Shown here one piece after another: positions 42,680 through 51,114 of a stretch of DNA of 64,000 nucleotides. This DNA comes from an uncultured bacterium (GTDB lineage Bacteria; Cyanobacteriota; Vampirovibrionia; Gastranaerophilales; Gastranaerophilaceae), in assembly GCA_958366705.1 (NCBI GenBank), contig CATXCB010000004.1:87036-151035 (forward strand), given 5' to 3'. Below the pieces are notes generated by a model that worked only from the letters and a program-made list of their open reading frames with translations, did not search any database and had not been told where the DNA came from. Position 1 is the stretch's first letter. The number at the start of each line of letters is the position of its first letter. A program made the translations under genes and the position numbers.

Positions 42680-43108
42680 ATGAAAAAGTTTATTACATTT
42701 ATATTTACAGTATTTTTAGCAGTATTTACCTGCGCCTGTGATAATGAGCAGGCGCGGATATTATTTAATGAACATCCGTTTAATGCAGAAACTATAACAT
42801 CAGGAACTAATGTTTTTAAACCGGGAGAACGGGTATATTATCTTATTACTCTGCCTAATCCTGTGCAATCTAAAAGACTGTTGATTCAAGTGGTTAAAAC
42901 AGGAGGGAAAACAATGTCGGGAGCTCCGGCAGACAGGTTAGGGTATGAGCTTGTCTGGGGTAAACGTGTAAAACTAAAAGATGAACAAATATATTACTTT
43001 ACTGATTATGTAGTTTTTAATGATGCCGGTACTTATATTATGAAAGTATATTCAAGAGACAATCCGACAAAAATTTTGACATCTTCTCAGTTTTATGTGA
43101 AAAATTAA
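42680..43108 (+). CDS. Putative lipoprotein, 142 aa
   Basis: The N-terminus MKKFITFIFTVFLAVFTCAC is a signal peptide. The Cys at position 20 (CAC-DN) is a plausible lipidation site, with a non-canonical preceding triplet TCA. The mature part looks like a small Ig-like beta sandwich: TNVFKPGERVYYLITLPNPV, RLLIQVVKTG and YFTDYVVFNDAGTYIMKVYS. I do not recognise a named family. It lies 49 nt after the TPR gene and 22 nt before the C_GCAxxG_C_C gene, so probably in a common operon. Confidence 0.75.
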   Translation: MKKFITFIFTVFLAVFTCACDNEQARILFNEHPFNAETITSGTNVFKPGERVYYLITLPNPVQSKRLLIQVVKTGGKTMSGAPADRLGYELVWGKRVKLKDEQIYYFTDYVVFNDAGTYIMKVYSRDNPTKILTSSQFYVKN

Positions 43109-43130
43109 TTACGATAAAGGAAAAGATAAA

Positions 43131-43529
43131 ATGGTTAAAGAAAAAGCATTAGAATATTTTAAAAACGGTTATTCTTGTTCTGAGTGTATAGTAAAAGCCT
43201 GTATCGACGCAGAGATTTGTGATGAATCTTTATTGCCGTGTGCAACAACTTTTTCCGGAGGAATGTCATCCGGGTGTGTGTGCGGTTCTATTGCCGGTGC
43301 TCAGCTTGTACTTGGTTCTGTTTTCGGACGGAATAATAAATATGGAAATAAAATTTCTGCAAGGGAAAAAGCAGCTGAATTTGTGGAAGAATTTAAAAAA
43401 AGAAATAAAATAACTTGTTGCAGAGTCTTATGTTCAGGTTTAGAAGGCAGCGCTAAAAAAGAGCATTGCGCAAAGCTTGTTGCAGATTCTTCTGAAATTC
43501 TATCAAGTTTATTAAAGGTTAAAGTGTAG
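43131..43529 (+). CDS. C_GCAxxG_C_C family protein
   Basis: 132-aa Cys-rich protein of the family named after its C-GCAxxG-C-C pattern. Visible are NGYSCSECIVKAC, then ATTFSGGMSSGCVCGSIAGA, where GCVCG takes the place of the usual GCxxG, and the C-terminal CCRVLCSG and HCAK. The role of the family is uncertain; redox or metal binding is the usual suggestion. AAAGGAAAAG precedes the ATG. It is adjacent to crcB, with stop and start one base apart, in an operon also holding an endonuclease IV-like gene. Confidence 0.88.
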   Translation: MVKEKALEYFKNGYSCSECIVKACIDAEICDESLLPCATTFSGGMSSGCVCGSIAGAQLVLGSVFGRNNKYGNKISAREKAAEFVEEFKKRNKITCCRVLCSGLEGSAKKEHCAKLVADSSEILSSLLKVKV

Positions 43530-43530
43530 A

Positions 43531-43908
43531 ATGCCGCTAAATATTATTGCAATATTTATTGGCGGAGGAATAGGTGCTGTGGTACGCTATCTTGCAGGTT
43601 TGTTTTGTATTGGCTTAGTCAAAACGAATTTGCCGGTGGCAACCTTTTGTGTGAATATTATCGGTTGTTTTATTATTGGGTTTCTCTATATATTTTTTGT
43701 AGAAAAATTTCAGGTTCATCCAGCTTTGAAATTTGCACTAACTGTCGGATTTTGCGGAGGTTTAACAACATTTAGTACATTTTCTCTTGAACTTTTTGAA
43801 ATGATTCAAAACAGTCATTTTTTACAGGCATTTTTGTATATTATTTTCAGTGTTATAATAGGAGTTATAGCAGTCTATCTGGGAGGTTATTTTGCAAAAT
43901 TTTTATAA
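43531..43908 (+). CDS. crcB: Fluoride exporter FluC
   Basis: 125-aa four-TM protein that forms a dimeric fluoride channel in the inner membrane. Key residues are present: GGGIGAVVRY (TM1), the TM2 Asn in FCVNIIGCFIIG, and the GFCGGLTTFSTFS break in TM3 that binds the central Na+ and fluoride-coordinating Phe residues. It starts one base after the previous stop, so it is translated from an operon mRNA and no fluoride riboswitch precedes it directly. Confidence 0.95.
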   Translation: MPLNIIAIFIGGGIGAVVRYLAGLFCIGLVKTNLPVATFCVNIIGCFIIGFLYIFFVEKFQVHPALKFALTVGFCGGLTTFSTFSLELFEMIQNSHFLQAFLYIIFSVIIGVIAVYLGGYFAKFL

Positions 43909-44740
43909 AATAGATAAACTAAATTTTTTGACAGCTGGCATGCCTTTATCTACCGGTAAAGGCGGTTATCCAAAAGCTCTTGATATCATTGAAGAAATGG
44001 GGCTTGACGGTATGGAGGTTGAATTTGTCCACGGTGTGAGGATGTCGGATGAAACAAGACAATTTTTAAACAAAACTGCCAAAGAAAAAAATCTTGTTTT
44101 GACTGCGCATGGACCATTTTATATTAATCTTAACTCAAAAGAAGAAGAGAAAGTTGAGGCAAGTGTCAATAGAATTATTGATACCGCAGCTACAGCTAAT
44201 GATTTTGGCGGATATAGTATAACGTATCATGCTGCATTTTATATGGGGAAAGATAAAGAAGTTGTATATGAACAGGTGCGCAGACAGACTGAAAAAATTG
44301 TTAAAATTCTTAATGACAATAATCTAAAAATGTGGATAAGACCTGAGACTACAGGCAAGGCTACACAATGGGGTGATTATGAGGAAATCATAAGATTATC
44401 AAAAGATTTTGAGCAGGTTCTACCGTGTATAGATTTTTCACATATTCATGCACGTACAGGCGGAGAATATAATACTTATGATGAATTTTGCAAAATTTTA
44501 GATAGAATAGGTACAGAATTAGGTGATTTTGCTCTGAATAATTTCCATGCTCACCTGGCAGGGATTGAGTATACATCAAAGGGTGAAAGGCGTCATCTTA
44601 TCTTTGAAGAATCTGATATGAATTATAAGGATTTATTGAAAGCATTAAAAGCATTTGGTGTAAAAGGTGCTCTTGTGTGTGAAAGTCCTAATATAGAAAC
44701 AGATGCGAAAATTTTAAAAGATTATTACATGAGTTTATAA
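43892..44740 (+). CDS. Endonuclease IV-like (AP endonuclease family 2 TIM barrel)
   Basis: 282-aa TIM barrel with the metal ligands of endonuclease IV (Nfo), which incises DNA at abasic sites: TAHGPFYINL, IRPETTGK, PCIDFSHIHAR, NFHAHLAGIEY with GERRHL, and a final VCESPN. The start is TTG 43892 with GGGAGG 5 nt upstream; it overlaps crcB by 17 nt. The sequence is closer to the shorter archaeal/deep-branching Nfo type than to E. coli Nfo, and other xylose-isomerase-like functions cannot be excluded. It is the end of the operon. Confidence 0.85.
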   Translation: MQNFYKIDKLNFLTAGMPLSTGKGGYPKALDIIEEMGLDGMEVEFVHGVRMSDETRQFLNKTAKEKNLVLTAHGPFYINLNSKEEEKVEASVNRIIDTAATANDFGGYSITYHAAFYMGKDKEVVYEQVRRQTEKIVKILNDNNLKMWIRPETTGKATQWGDYEEIIRLSKDFEQVLPCIDFSHIHARTGGEYNTYDEFCKILDRIGTELGDFALNNFHAHLAGIEYTSKGERRHLIFEESDMNYKDLLKALKAFGVKGALVCESPNIETDAKILKDYYMSL

Positions 44741-44741
44741 A

Positions 44742-44850
44742 TGCTCGGCCGCACGGGGGAATATACTACCAGTTGTTTTTACGACTTCAACATTTCAGCT
44801 CTGCAATGGGTTTCGCCAGACGGGCTATGCTACCAGTAATAATCCAAAGT
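44742..44850 (-). repeat. GGTRGC-family repeat, inverted copy
   Basis: Reading on the minus strand: ACTGGTAGCATAGCCCGTCT, then GCAGAGCTGAA, TGAAGTC and a second ACTGGTAG followed by CCCCGTGCGGC. These match, in order, the units at 19406-19571. It starts 2 nt after the endonuclease stop. Confidence 0.65.
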
Positions 44851-44879
44851 AAAATTGTTATATTTCGGCTCATGTCTCG

Positions 44880-44904
44880 GCAAGTTGGCTTTACCAAGCC
44901 TGCA
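44880..44904 (-). repeat. Degenerate REP hairpin
   Basis: GTTGGCTTTACCAAGCCTGC is about 80% identical to the reverse complement of the REP element at 27945 and 52296; the stem GGCTT/AAGCC is retained. Confidence 0.55.
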
Positions 44905-44942
44905 ATTTGGTTATATATCTTAAGTTTATTTGATAACACTGC

Positions 44943-44972
44943 AAAAAACCTCTTCTTAAGAAGAGGTTTTTT
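44943..44972. terminator. Bidirectional terminator
   Basis: Perfect 15-bp inverted repeat with arms AAAAAACCTCTTCTT and AAGAAGAGGTTTTTT. It ends both the rightward operon and the leftward ferritin operon. Confidence 0.92.
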
Positions 44973-44995
44973 GAATTTCACAATATGCGATAATA

Positions 44996-45505
44996 TTAGC
45001 CGATAACCGGAGCCACAAATGTTCTTGCAGCAAGTTCTTTATCAAGCATAAATAATGCTTTTTTATCATCTTCGATAAGTTTTAATGTAGCTAAAACTCC
45101 GCCTACATTTGCCTCTTCTTCAACTTGTTCTTTTAAATACCAATCTAAAAATGATAAAGCTGCTCTATCTTTTACTTCATCTGCAACGTCCATTAATGCA
45201 TTGATTCTGGATGTTACAAATTCTTCGTGTTCTAAAACCTGTTCAAAAATTTCTAACGGTGTTGAACCTTTCAAAACAGGTTTATCAATAGCTTCAAGTT
45301 TAACACACCCGTTACGTTCGTAAACGTAGTCAAACATACCCATTGCATGAGCTCGTTCTTCCTGAACTTGAACATCAAACCAGTTTACAAATCCTGGCAG
45401 ATTAAGTTCTGCAAATACGCCTTTCATTGCTAAATACAAATACTCTGAGAATAATTCTTTATTTATTTGGTCATTAAAAGCCATTTCTAATTTTTTATCT
45501 AACAT
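44996..45505 (-). CDS. ftnA: Ferritin
   Basis: 169-aa four-helix iron-storage protein of the bacterial FtnA type. Ferroxidase residues are recognisable in FSEYLYLAMKGVFAE, QVQEERAHAMGMFDYV (the E-x-x-H), VLEHEEFVTSRINAL and KEQVEEEANVGGVL. AAAGGAG precedes the ATG. It lies 33 nt after the flavodiiron gene on the same strand; both consume or manage O2/iron, so the pair reads as an oxidative-stress unit. It is followed by a bidirectional terminator. Confidence 0.93.
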   Translation of the reverse strand: MLDKKLEMAFNDQINKELFSEYLYLAMKGVFAELNLPGFVNWFDVQVQEERAHAMGMFDYVYERNGCVKLEAIDKPVLKGSTPLEIFEQVLEHEEFVTSRINALMDVADEVKDRAALSFLDWYLKEQVEEEANVGGVLATLKLIEDDKKALFMLDKELAARTFVAPVIG

Positions 45506-45538
45506 AATTTATTTATCTCCTTTCATATTAAGGTTAAA

Positions 45539-46747
45539 CTATTGATTCATTGTTTCAACAATTGTTTTGGCCAGATTTTCTAAATCAGCAATTTGATTCT
45601 CTTTTAATGTGGATTTTACAGTTACTTTATTTTCAATAATATCAACGTTTTTAAGTTGAGAAACAAGGTCTGTCATTAATTTTCCTGCAACAGGTGCCCA
45701 AGAACCGTTTTCTATGATGGCAATTTTACGATTCTGTAGATTATGAGCGACAATATCATGGAGAAGATTTTCCATTGATACAAATATTCCATTATTGTAA
45801 GTGGTTGATGCAAATACAATATGTGAATATTTAAAAGCATCTGATACAATATATGAAGTATCAGTAACAGATGTATCACAAATTTTAATATCTTTCACTC
45901 CTAGCTCAGCTAATTTTGCGGCCAGAATTTCTACAGCATTCTGGGTACCGCCATAGACAGAAGCGTATGGAATAAGTACTGATTGGATTTCCGGAGTGTA
46001 AGTAGACCATTTCATATATTTATCGATATATTTGTCTAAATCTTTTCTCCATACTACACCATGCAAAGGACAAATCATTTGAATATCAAGATTTGCTGCT
46101 TTTTTGAGTAAAGCTTGTACCTGAACTCCGTATTTTCCTACGATATTTGAGTAATATCTTCTTGCTTCGTCCATATATCTGTGTTCAAAATCAACTTCAT
46201 CTGCAAAGATATTTCCGTCGATTGCGCCAAAAGTTCCGAACGCATCGGCTGAAAATAAGATTTTATCGGTTTTATCATATGTAACCATAACCTCTGGCCA
46301 ATGAACCATTGGAGCAAACACAAAGGTTAATTCATGTTTACCGGTTTTAAGGGTATCACCTTCTTTGACAATCACCAGCTGTTCTTGAGGAATGGTAAAA
46401 TCAAAAAATTGTCCAAGCATTGTTTGGATTTTTGCATTACATACAATTTTGACATTTGGAAATTTATTTAAAATTTCCGGAATTTCTGCACAATGGTCAG
46501 GTTCCATATGATTAATAATCAGGTAATCCAGAGGTCTTCCGTTAAGCACATAGTCAACGTTTTCCATAAATTGATGGACAACAGCTTTGTCTGCAGTGTC
46601 TAGCAATACTGTTTTTTCATCCATTAATAAATATGAATTATAAGATACCCCAATTGGTACCGGATAAACACCTTCAAACAGTGAAAGTCTTCTGTCGTTA
46701 GCACCTACCCAAAATAAATCCTCTTTAATCTTTCTAGTATTATGCAT
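45539..46747 (-). CDS. Flavodiiron protein (FprA-like O2/NO reductase)
   Basis: 402-aa two-domain enzyme that reduces O2 to water, or NO to N2O, in anaerobes. The N-terminal metallo-beta-lactamase domain has the diiron motif NHMEPDHCAEI (H-x-E-x-D-H), APMVHWPEVM and CPLHGVVWR. The C-terminal flavodoxin domain (about 255-402) has YGGTQNAVE for FMN and IIENGSWAPVAGKLM. No rubredoxin domain is fused. First gene of a two-gene unit with ferritin. Confidence 0.94.
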   Translation of the reverse strand: MHNTRKIKEDLFWVGANDRRLSLFEGVYPVPIGVSYNSYLLMDEKTVLLDTADKAVVHQFMENVDYVLNGRPLDYLIINHMEPDHCAEIPEILNKFPNVKIVCNAKIQTMLGQFFDFTIPQEQLVIVKEGDTLKTGKHELTFVFAPMVHWPEVMVTYDKTDKILFSADAFGTFGAIDGNIFADEVDFEHRYMDEARRYYSNIVGKYGVQVQALLKKAANLDIQMICPLHGVVWRKDLDKYIDKYMKWSTYTPEIQSVLIPYASVYGGTQNAVEILAAKLAELGVKDIKICDTSVTDTSYIVSDAFKYSHIVFASTTYNNGIFVSMENLLHDIVAHNLQNRKIAIIENGSWAPVAGKLMTDLVSQLKNVDIIENKVTVKSTLKENQIADLENLAKTIVETMNQ

Positions 46748-46906
46748 CTTTTTTCTCCTATTTTAATTTTATGATAGCACAAAAAAATACGCGAATAGTT
46801 ATCAATTCTGACTCAGGTTTAATTTGACAAATAAATTATCCAGTCGGGTAATAGTTTTTTTATTAAAATTTTAATATGCTGTATAAGCACAAGCAAAGGA
46901 GGACAC

Positions 46907-46975
46907 ATGATAAATTTAATATCAAATATTTCTCATAAAAAGCTTGTAAAATTAAAAAAGTACCAATTTTTATAA
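46907..46975 (+). CDS. Possible 22-aa leader peptide or small protein
   Basis: ATG at 46907 preceded by AAAGGAGGACAC, the strongest Shine-Dalgarno match I saw in the window. The peptide MINLISNISHKKLVKLKKYQ plus FL is short, basic and amphipathic. A TTGACA (46824-46829) and a hairpin ATTATCC-AGTC-GGGTAAT with a T-run (46836-46862) lie upstream. It precedes the exported 124-aa protein by 45 nt. It could be a regulatory leader, a toxin-like small peptide or chance. Confidence 0.4.
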   Translation: MINLISNISHKKLVKLKKYQFL

Positions 46976-47020
46976 GCAAATATATCTTGCAAAAGATAAA
47001 AACCAAAATGTGTGATTAGT

Positions 47021-47395
47021 ATGAAAAAGACCTTATTTACTATTTTTATTTTATTTTTTTTTCAGATTCCGACACTTTCTGCTCACACACATATGGAGAA
47101 AGAATATCAATTTAAATGGTGCAGTTTAAACAACGGAAATATTGAATATAAACTTCCTGATTCCACAAGAATTGATTGTTTAACATCCGAATATGCAATT
47201 GAATTTGATTTCGCTTCAAAATGGGCAGAAAGTGTCGGTCAATCTTTATTTTATGCCATGTCCACAAACAAAAAGCCTGGTATTGTGTTAATAATGGAAA
47301 ATCCTGAAAAAGATGAAAAATATCTCAAACGCTTACAAAAACTTGCAAATATCTATAATATAAAAATATGGACAATGAATTCTGAAGATATCTAG
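47021..47395 (+). CDS. Exported small protein with nuclease-like D-ExD-K pattern
   Basis: 124-aa protein from ATG 47021 (an in-frame GTG lies 9 nt earlier). Signal peptide KKTLFTIFILFFFQIPTLSA, cleaved near SAHTH. The mature part contains WCSLNNGNIEYKLPDSTRID and CLTSEYAIEFDFASKWAESV. The order D (RIDCLT), E-x-D (IEFDF), K (ASKW) resembles the PD-(D/E)XK nuclease core, and this type of sequence is widespread in hypothetical bacterial proteins. Function is not established. It converges on engB, with only 3 nt between the stops. Confidence 0.65.
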   Translation: MKKTLFTIFILFFFQIPTLSAHTHMEKEYQFKWCSLNNGNIEYKLPDSTRIDCLTSEYAIEFDFASKWAESVGQSLFYAMSTNKKPGIVLIMENPEKDEKYLKRLQKLANIYNIKIWTMNSEDI

Positions 47396-47398
47396 ATA

Positions 47399-47968
47399 TT
47401 ATTCACCTGTAAAAAATTCAAGAATTTTTTCATTGTACCTGTTATTTACAGCACTGAAAGGAAAAATTTCTCCGCCAAATTCTTTTCTTACATGAGCAAT
47501 AGAACTTTGAATTTTGTTGCTGGAAACGCAATCAACCTTTGTAACCACAGTAATTACAGGTAAATCATATGCCATAACCCATTCTCTCATTTGATAATCA
47601 TTTTTTTGAATTTCGTGACGGGCATCTACCAGCTGAACAAGACATTTTATCTGTTCTCTTTTTAATAAATATTCTTCTAAATATTTTTGCCACTTGTTTT
47701 GAGCTTCTGCTGAAACCTTTGCATACCCGTAACCCGGTAAATCAGCTATTGTAAATTTATCGGAAAAATTAAAAAAGTTTATTAAGCGTGTTTTTCCCGG
47801 TTTGTTTGATGTCTTTGCAAGTTTTCTATTATTTGCAAGACCATTGATAAACGACGATTTTCCAACATTGGAACGTCCCAATAGTGGAAATTCAGGCAGG
47901 TTGAAATCAGGACATTGACTCAATTTTTCTGCACTAATTATAAAATTTGCATTCATATGTGGTTTCAT
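47399..47968 (-). CDS. engB: Ribosome-biogenesis GTPase EngB/YsxC
   Basis: 189-aa TRAFAC GTPase needed for large-subunit assembly. G1 GRSNVGKSSFINGL, G2-region KPGKTRLINFFN, G3 DLPGYGYAKVS and G4 TKVD are all in place. Length is typical of YsxC/YihA. The ATG overlaps the stop of the 85-aa gene (ATGA), so it is translated with the TPR and 85-aa genes upstream. Confidence 0.96.
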   Translation of the reverse strand: MKPHMNANFIISAEKLSQCPDFNLPEFPLLGRSNVGKSSFINGLANNRKLAKTSNKPGKTRLINFFNFSDKFTIADLPGYGYAKVSAEAQNKWQKYLEEYLLKREQIKCLVQLVDARHEIQKNDYQMREWVMAYDLPVITVVTKVDCVSSNKIQSSIAHVRKEFGGEIFPFSAVNNRYNEKILEFFTGE

Positions 47969-48222
47969 TTAGTTGCTGCCTTTTCTTTTTGTTCTTTCAA
48001 TTTCTTTTTATATAATACTGTTTGAAACAAATTGTACATTTTTTCATTATTAACTACAGTTAATTGCGTTTTGTTATTAACAAAGTCTACATTGAATGAA
48101 GATTCTTGATTAAAAATATTTGATTGAATATTTACAATTTGAAACAGCCCCTCAGTTAAAATACTAAGAGGCTCTTTCAAAAATGTTTCAAATGTTTTTC
48201 GTATATCGAATTTTTTCTTCAT
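47965..48222 (-). CDS. Small hypothetical protein (85 aa)
   Basis: I do not recognise this protein. It is basic at both ends (MKKKFDIRKTFETFLKEPLS and KKKLKEQKEKAATK) with a middle SILTEGLFQIVNIQSNIFNQ that may form an amphipathic helix followed by beta strands. No signal peptide. It lies 20 nt after the TPR gene and overlaps engB by 4 nt. Confidence 0.65.
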   Translation of the reverse strand: MKKKFDIRKTFETFLKEPLSILTEGLFQIVNIQSNIFNQESSFNVDFVNNKTQLTVVNNEKMYNLFQTVLYKKKLKEQKEKAATK

Positions 48223-48242
48223 AATGAATTAAAAATTAAAAA

Positions 48243-50045
48243 TTATATTTTTTGCTGGAATACGCTGATTCTTTGTTCTACAGCGGCTCTATCCGAAGCA
48301 TTCGGAGCTAAAGCTAAGTACTGAGTATAGTATTTAACCGCACCTTGATAATTTTCTTCTGCTTCATATGATTGAGCTTTTAACTTGGCAATTGATGGTG
48401 CGTTGTGATAAAAATCAATTGCTCGGTTACAGTATTCGATAGCTGACGCATAATTCTTTTCTTTGTATTGTCTTAGTGCGATTTCAAAGAATTCGTTAGA
48501 CTTCATTTCACACAAATCAATGTAGTGAATACCGTTCAAAGCAATTCTATTATCCGGATCAGTCATTAATACTTTTTGAAGAGCTTTTCTTGCTGTTCTG
48601 AATTGTTTATGCTGAACAAGAATTTCAGCTAAATATAATTCATCGTCAATACTTTCAGCAAAATTGATGGCGTTTTCAAATGTGTAAACAGCATCACGTT
48701 CTCTGCCTAAAGAAAGATAAGCCTCACCTTTGATAACAGTATCCATCAAGCTATTACTTGCTGATTGAACAATGTAATTCAAATTATCTTGAGTTAATTC
48801 CATTTGATGTGTCATTTTTCCCAATTTAATTTTAGCAAGATGAAGTTTCAAGTCATTTGGTGTGCGTTGAATTGCCTCGTTTACATAATCATAAGCAAGG
48901 TAAACATCTTTATTGGTCGTAAAGTCATTGCTATCTGCAGTATCTTTTGACATTTCATAATATGTATTAGCCAGACCAATAATAGCATTGTTATTATATG
49001 TCTGGTCACCCAGCAATCTTGAATAATATTCAAGAGCCTGCTGATATTTTTTAGTTTCCAATGACATATTAGCAACTCTATAGATACCTTCTTTGTAGTT
49101 AGGGTTTAAGATAATTGCTGTTTTTAACTCTTCCATTGCAAATTCATGGTCAGATCTTCTTTCGTAAACACCTGCCAAATTGATATATGGACGAGAATTT
49201 TCAGGTTTTACATGTATTGCTTTTTTGAAAGAATTGATTGCAGCAGGTTGGTTACCTTGCTTCAAATACAATTCACCTTGCAAATTCCATGCAGGAGAAG
49301 ACTGCGGATTGATGTGCAATGAGTGGTTAATCCAAGTTAAGGCTTTAGTATAATCCCCTCTTCTTGATTCAACCTGCCCCATGTGGTACATAGAAGTAGG
49401 GTTATGAGAGTTGCACTTAATAGATTGCAGATAATATTTTTCTGCTTGATCTAAATCTCCGTCAAGCATTGCTATATTACCTAAATTATCGTATGCAGGT
49501 GCAAACTGAGGGTTGATTTTTAGAGCAACTTTGAATAAATCCTGAGCATCTTTTTTATTTCCAAGTTTTAGAGTTGCAACCCCCATAGCATTATATGCTT
49601 GATAATAAGTACTGTCTATACCTACAGCAGTGACAAATTCTTTAATTGCTGCATCTGATAAATTTTTGATATTTTTAATATACTCAACGTCAGAAGATGT
49701 TTGTCTCATCAGATAAACAAGACCCTGAGCGTAGTGCAGTTGAGCATTTTTTGGGTATTTTTTCAATAATTTGTCTAATTCTGATTGAGCAGGTGCTAAC
49801 TTATATTGTTTAGCCTGAGAAATCAATTGCAAAGCTTTTGCATCCATATCATTTGGATTTTTATTTAAAATTTCTTTTAAACGTTGATCAGCAACTTCAT
49901 AATTGTTATATTCAATCATTTTGCTGATATCAACATAACTTTTTGATACCTGAACTTTCATAGGTTGAGCAGCAAACGAATGAGGCGCACAAAGAATACA
50001 AGACGTTAAAATCATTGAAGTAACTAATAATTTTTTACAATTCAT
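48243..50045 (-). CDS. Exported TPR-repeat protein (600 aa)
   Basis: Second large TPR protein. Signal peptide KKLLVTSMILTSCILCAPHSFA, then TPR units through the whole length, e.g. AYNAMGVATLKLGNKKDAQD, NLGNIAMLDGDLDQAEKYYL and NLAGVYERRSDHEFAMEELK. No enzymatic domain. It may be a periplasmic scaffold, as proposed for the 697-aa protein at 40.5 kb, although the two differ in spacer and order. First gene of the unit TPR, 85-aa, engB; divergent from the Xer recombinase. Confidence 0.85.
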   Translation of the reverse strand: MNCKKLLVTSMILTSCILCAPHSFAAQPMKVQVSKSYVDISKMIEYNNYEVADQRLKEILNKNPNDMDAKALQLISQAKQYKLAPAQSELDKLLKKYPKNAQLHYAQGLVYLMRQTSSDVEYIKNIKNLSDAAIKEFVTAVGIDSTYYQAYNAMGVATLKLGNKKDAQDLFKVALKINPQFAPAYDNLGNIAMLDGDLDQAEKYYLQSIKCNSHNPTSMYHMGQVESRRGDYTKALTWINHSLHINPQSSPAWNLQGELYLKQGNQPAAINSFKKAIHVKPENSRPYINLAGVYERRSDHEFAMEELKTAIILNPNYKEGIYRVANMSLETKKYQQALEYYSRLLGDQTYNNNAIIGLANTYYEMSKDTADSNDFTTNKDVYLAYDYVNEAIQRTPNDLKLHLAKIKLGKMTHQMELTQDNLNYIVQSASNSLMDTVIKGEAYLSLGRERDAVYTFENAINFAESIDDELYLAEILVQHKQFRTARKALQKVLMTDPDNRIALNGIHYIDLCEMKSNEFFEIALRQYKEKNYASAIEYCNRAIDFYHNAPSIAKLKAQSYEAEENYQGAVKYYTQYLALAPNASDRAAVEQRISVFQQKI

Positions 50046-50097
50046 GTTTTCTACTACCTTCTAGCTTAAAACTATTCTAAATCTTACAAAAATATTG

Positions 50098-50103
50098 TAT
50101 AAT
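50098..50103 (+). promoter_or_regulatory. -10 box of the Xer gene
   Basis: TATAAT 32 nt before the ATG at 50135, in the 89-nt divergent gap; the -35 region is weak (TTCTAA). Confidence 0.5.
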
Positions 50104-50134
50104 AGTATTTATAAAAAGGCAATAGGGTAAATGG

Positions 50135-51049
50135 ATGGTATTAAACAGAGAATCAAAACAAGATTTAGAAGATTTTAGATCGTATATTTTAGTGGAAAAA
50201 AACTTTTCAAAACATACCGCAAAAGCTTATTATGCTGATATTTTGAGCTATTTGATATGGCTTGATAATAATATGTGTGAAGATGTTAACTTTTCTAAAG
50301 TTAGAGAATATCTTCATTTTATCCAGAAATTTAACTATAAGAAAACAACTATAGCCCGCAAGATAGCCTCTATCAGGACATTTTACAAATACCTGCATAG
50401 AGAAAGAAAAATTGAAAACAATCCTGCAGAAAATTTAATATCCCCTAAACGACCTAAATCTCTCCCAAAATTCCTTACAACGGATGAGATAGAACAAATT
50501 TTAAGCAATATAAACATTGACACACCTGCCGGTTACAGAAACCGAGCAATTCTTGAACTTTTGTGGGCAAGTGGTATGCGTGTTTCTGAATTAAGCGGTT
50601 TGAATTTTGGCAGCTTGAATCTTGAAAATAATGAGATTACAGTTTTTGGTAAAGGTTCAAAAGAACGGATTATTTTAATTACAGACAGGGCAAAAAATTA
50701 TTTGCAAGGTTATATTGACTATGCCAGAAATCTTGTTGCAAAAGGGTATACTCCAGAACCGATAACTGAAACAACACCGGTTTTTATTAATAAAACAGGA
50801 TACCGTCTGCAGACAAGAATGATTAGAAATGTAATCAATGACATTGTTGAAAAAATTGAGCTTCCTAAAAAAGTCACTCCGCACATGTTCAGACATAGTT
50901 TTGCAACACACTTAATCGAGAATGGCGCGGATTTGAGGGTTGTACAGGAACTTTTGGGGCATGCTAGCATTTCTAATACTCAAATCTACACCCACATTTC
51001 AATGCAGCATATGAAAGAAGTTTATGATGAAACTCATCCTAGAGCTTAA
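50135..51049 (+). CDS. Tyrosine recombinase XerC/XerD-like
   Basis: 304-aa site-specific recombinase, probably resolving chromosome dimers at dif. The N-terminal SAM-like domain (FRSYILVEKNFSKHTAKAYY) is followed by the catalytic set: LLWASGMRVSEL (Arg I), FGKGSKER (Lys), HMFRHSFATHL (H-x-x-R), LLGHASISNTQIYTHI (His/Trp position and nucleophilic Tyr). Length and gene context favour housekeeping Xer over a phage or integron integrase; no phage genes or att-like repeats surround it. XerC versus XerD cannot be decided. Confidence 0.92.
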   Translation: MVLNRESKQDLEDFRSYILVEKNFSKHTAKAYYADILSYLIWLDNNMCEDVNFSKVREYLHFIQKFNYKKTTIARKIASIRTFYKYLHRERKIENNPAENLISPKRPKSLPKFLTTDEIEQILSNINIDTPAGYRNRAILELLWASGMRVSELSGLNFGSLNLENNEITVFGKGSKERIILITDRAKNYLQGYIDYARNLVAKGYTPEPITETTPVFINKTGYRLQTRMIRNVINDIVEKIELPKKVTPHMFRHSFATHLIENGADLRVVQELLGHASISNTQIYTHISMQHMKEVYDETHPRA

Positions 51050-51068
51050 TGTAGACTTATCTTATCAA

Positions 51069-51097
51069 TTGACTAGTGTATAAAAATATGTTAAAAT
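51069..51097 (+). promoter_or_regulatory. Promoter of the prepilin-like gene
   Basis: TTGACT (51069-51074), 17-nt spacer, TAAAAT (51092-51097); predicted start near 51104, which excludes the upstream GTG/ATG codons as translation starts. Confidence 0.6.
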
Positions 51098-51114
51098 TAG
51101 TTTATAGGTTGTCT

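Noticed and set aside
43510..43535. Fluoride riboswitch before crcB
   Set aside because: crcB starts one base after the preceding stop codon, leaving no room for a riboswitch.
50135..51049. Prophage or integrative element integrase
   Set aside because: Sequence and length fit housekeeping Xer; no phage, relaxase or att-like direct repeats are nearby.
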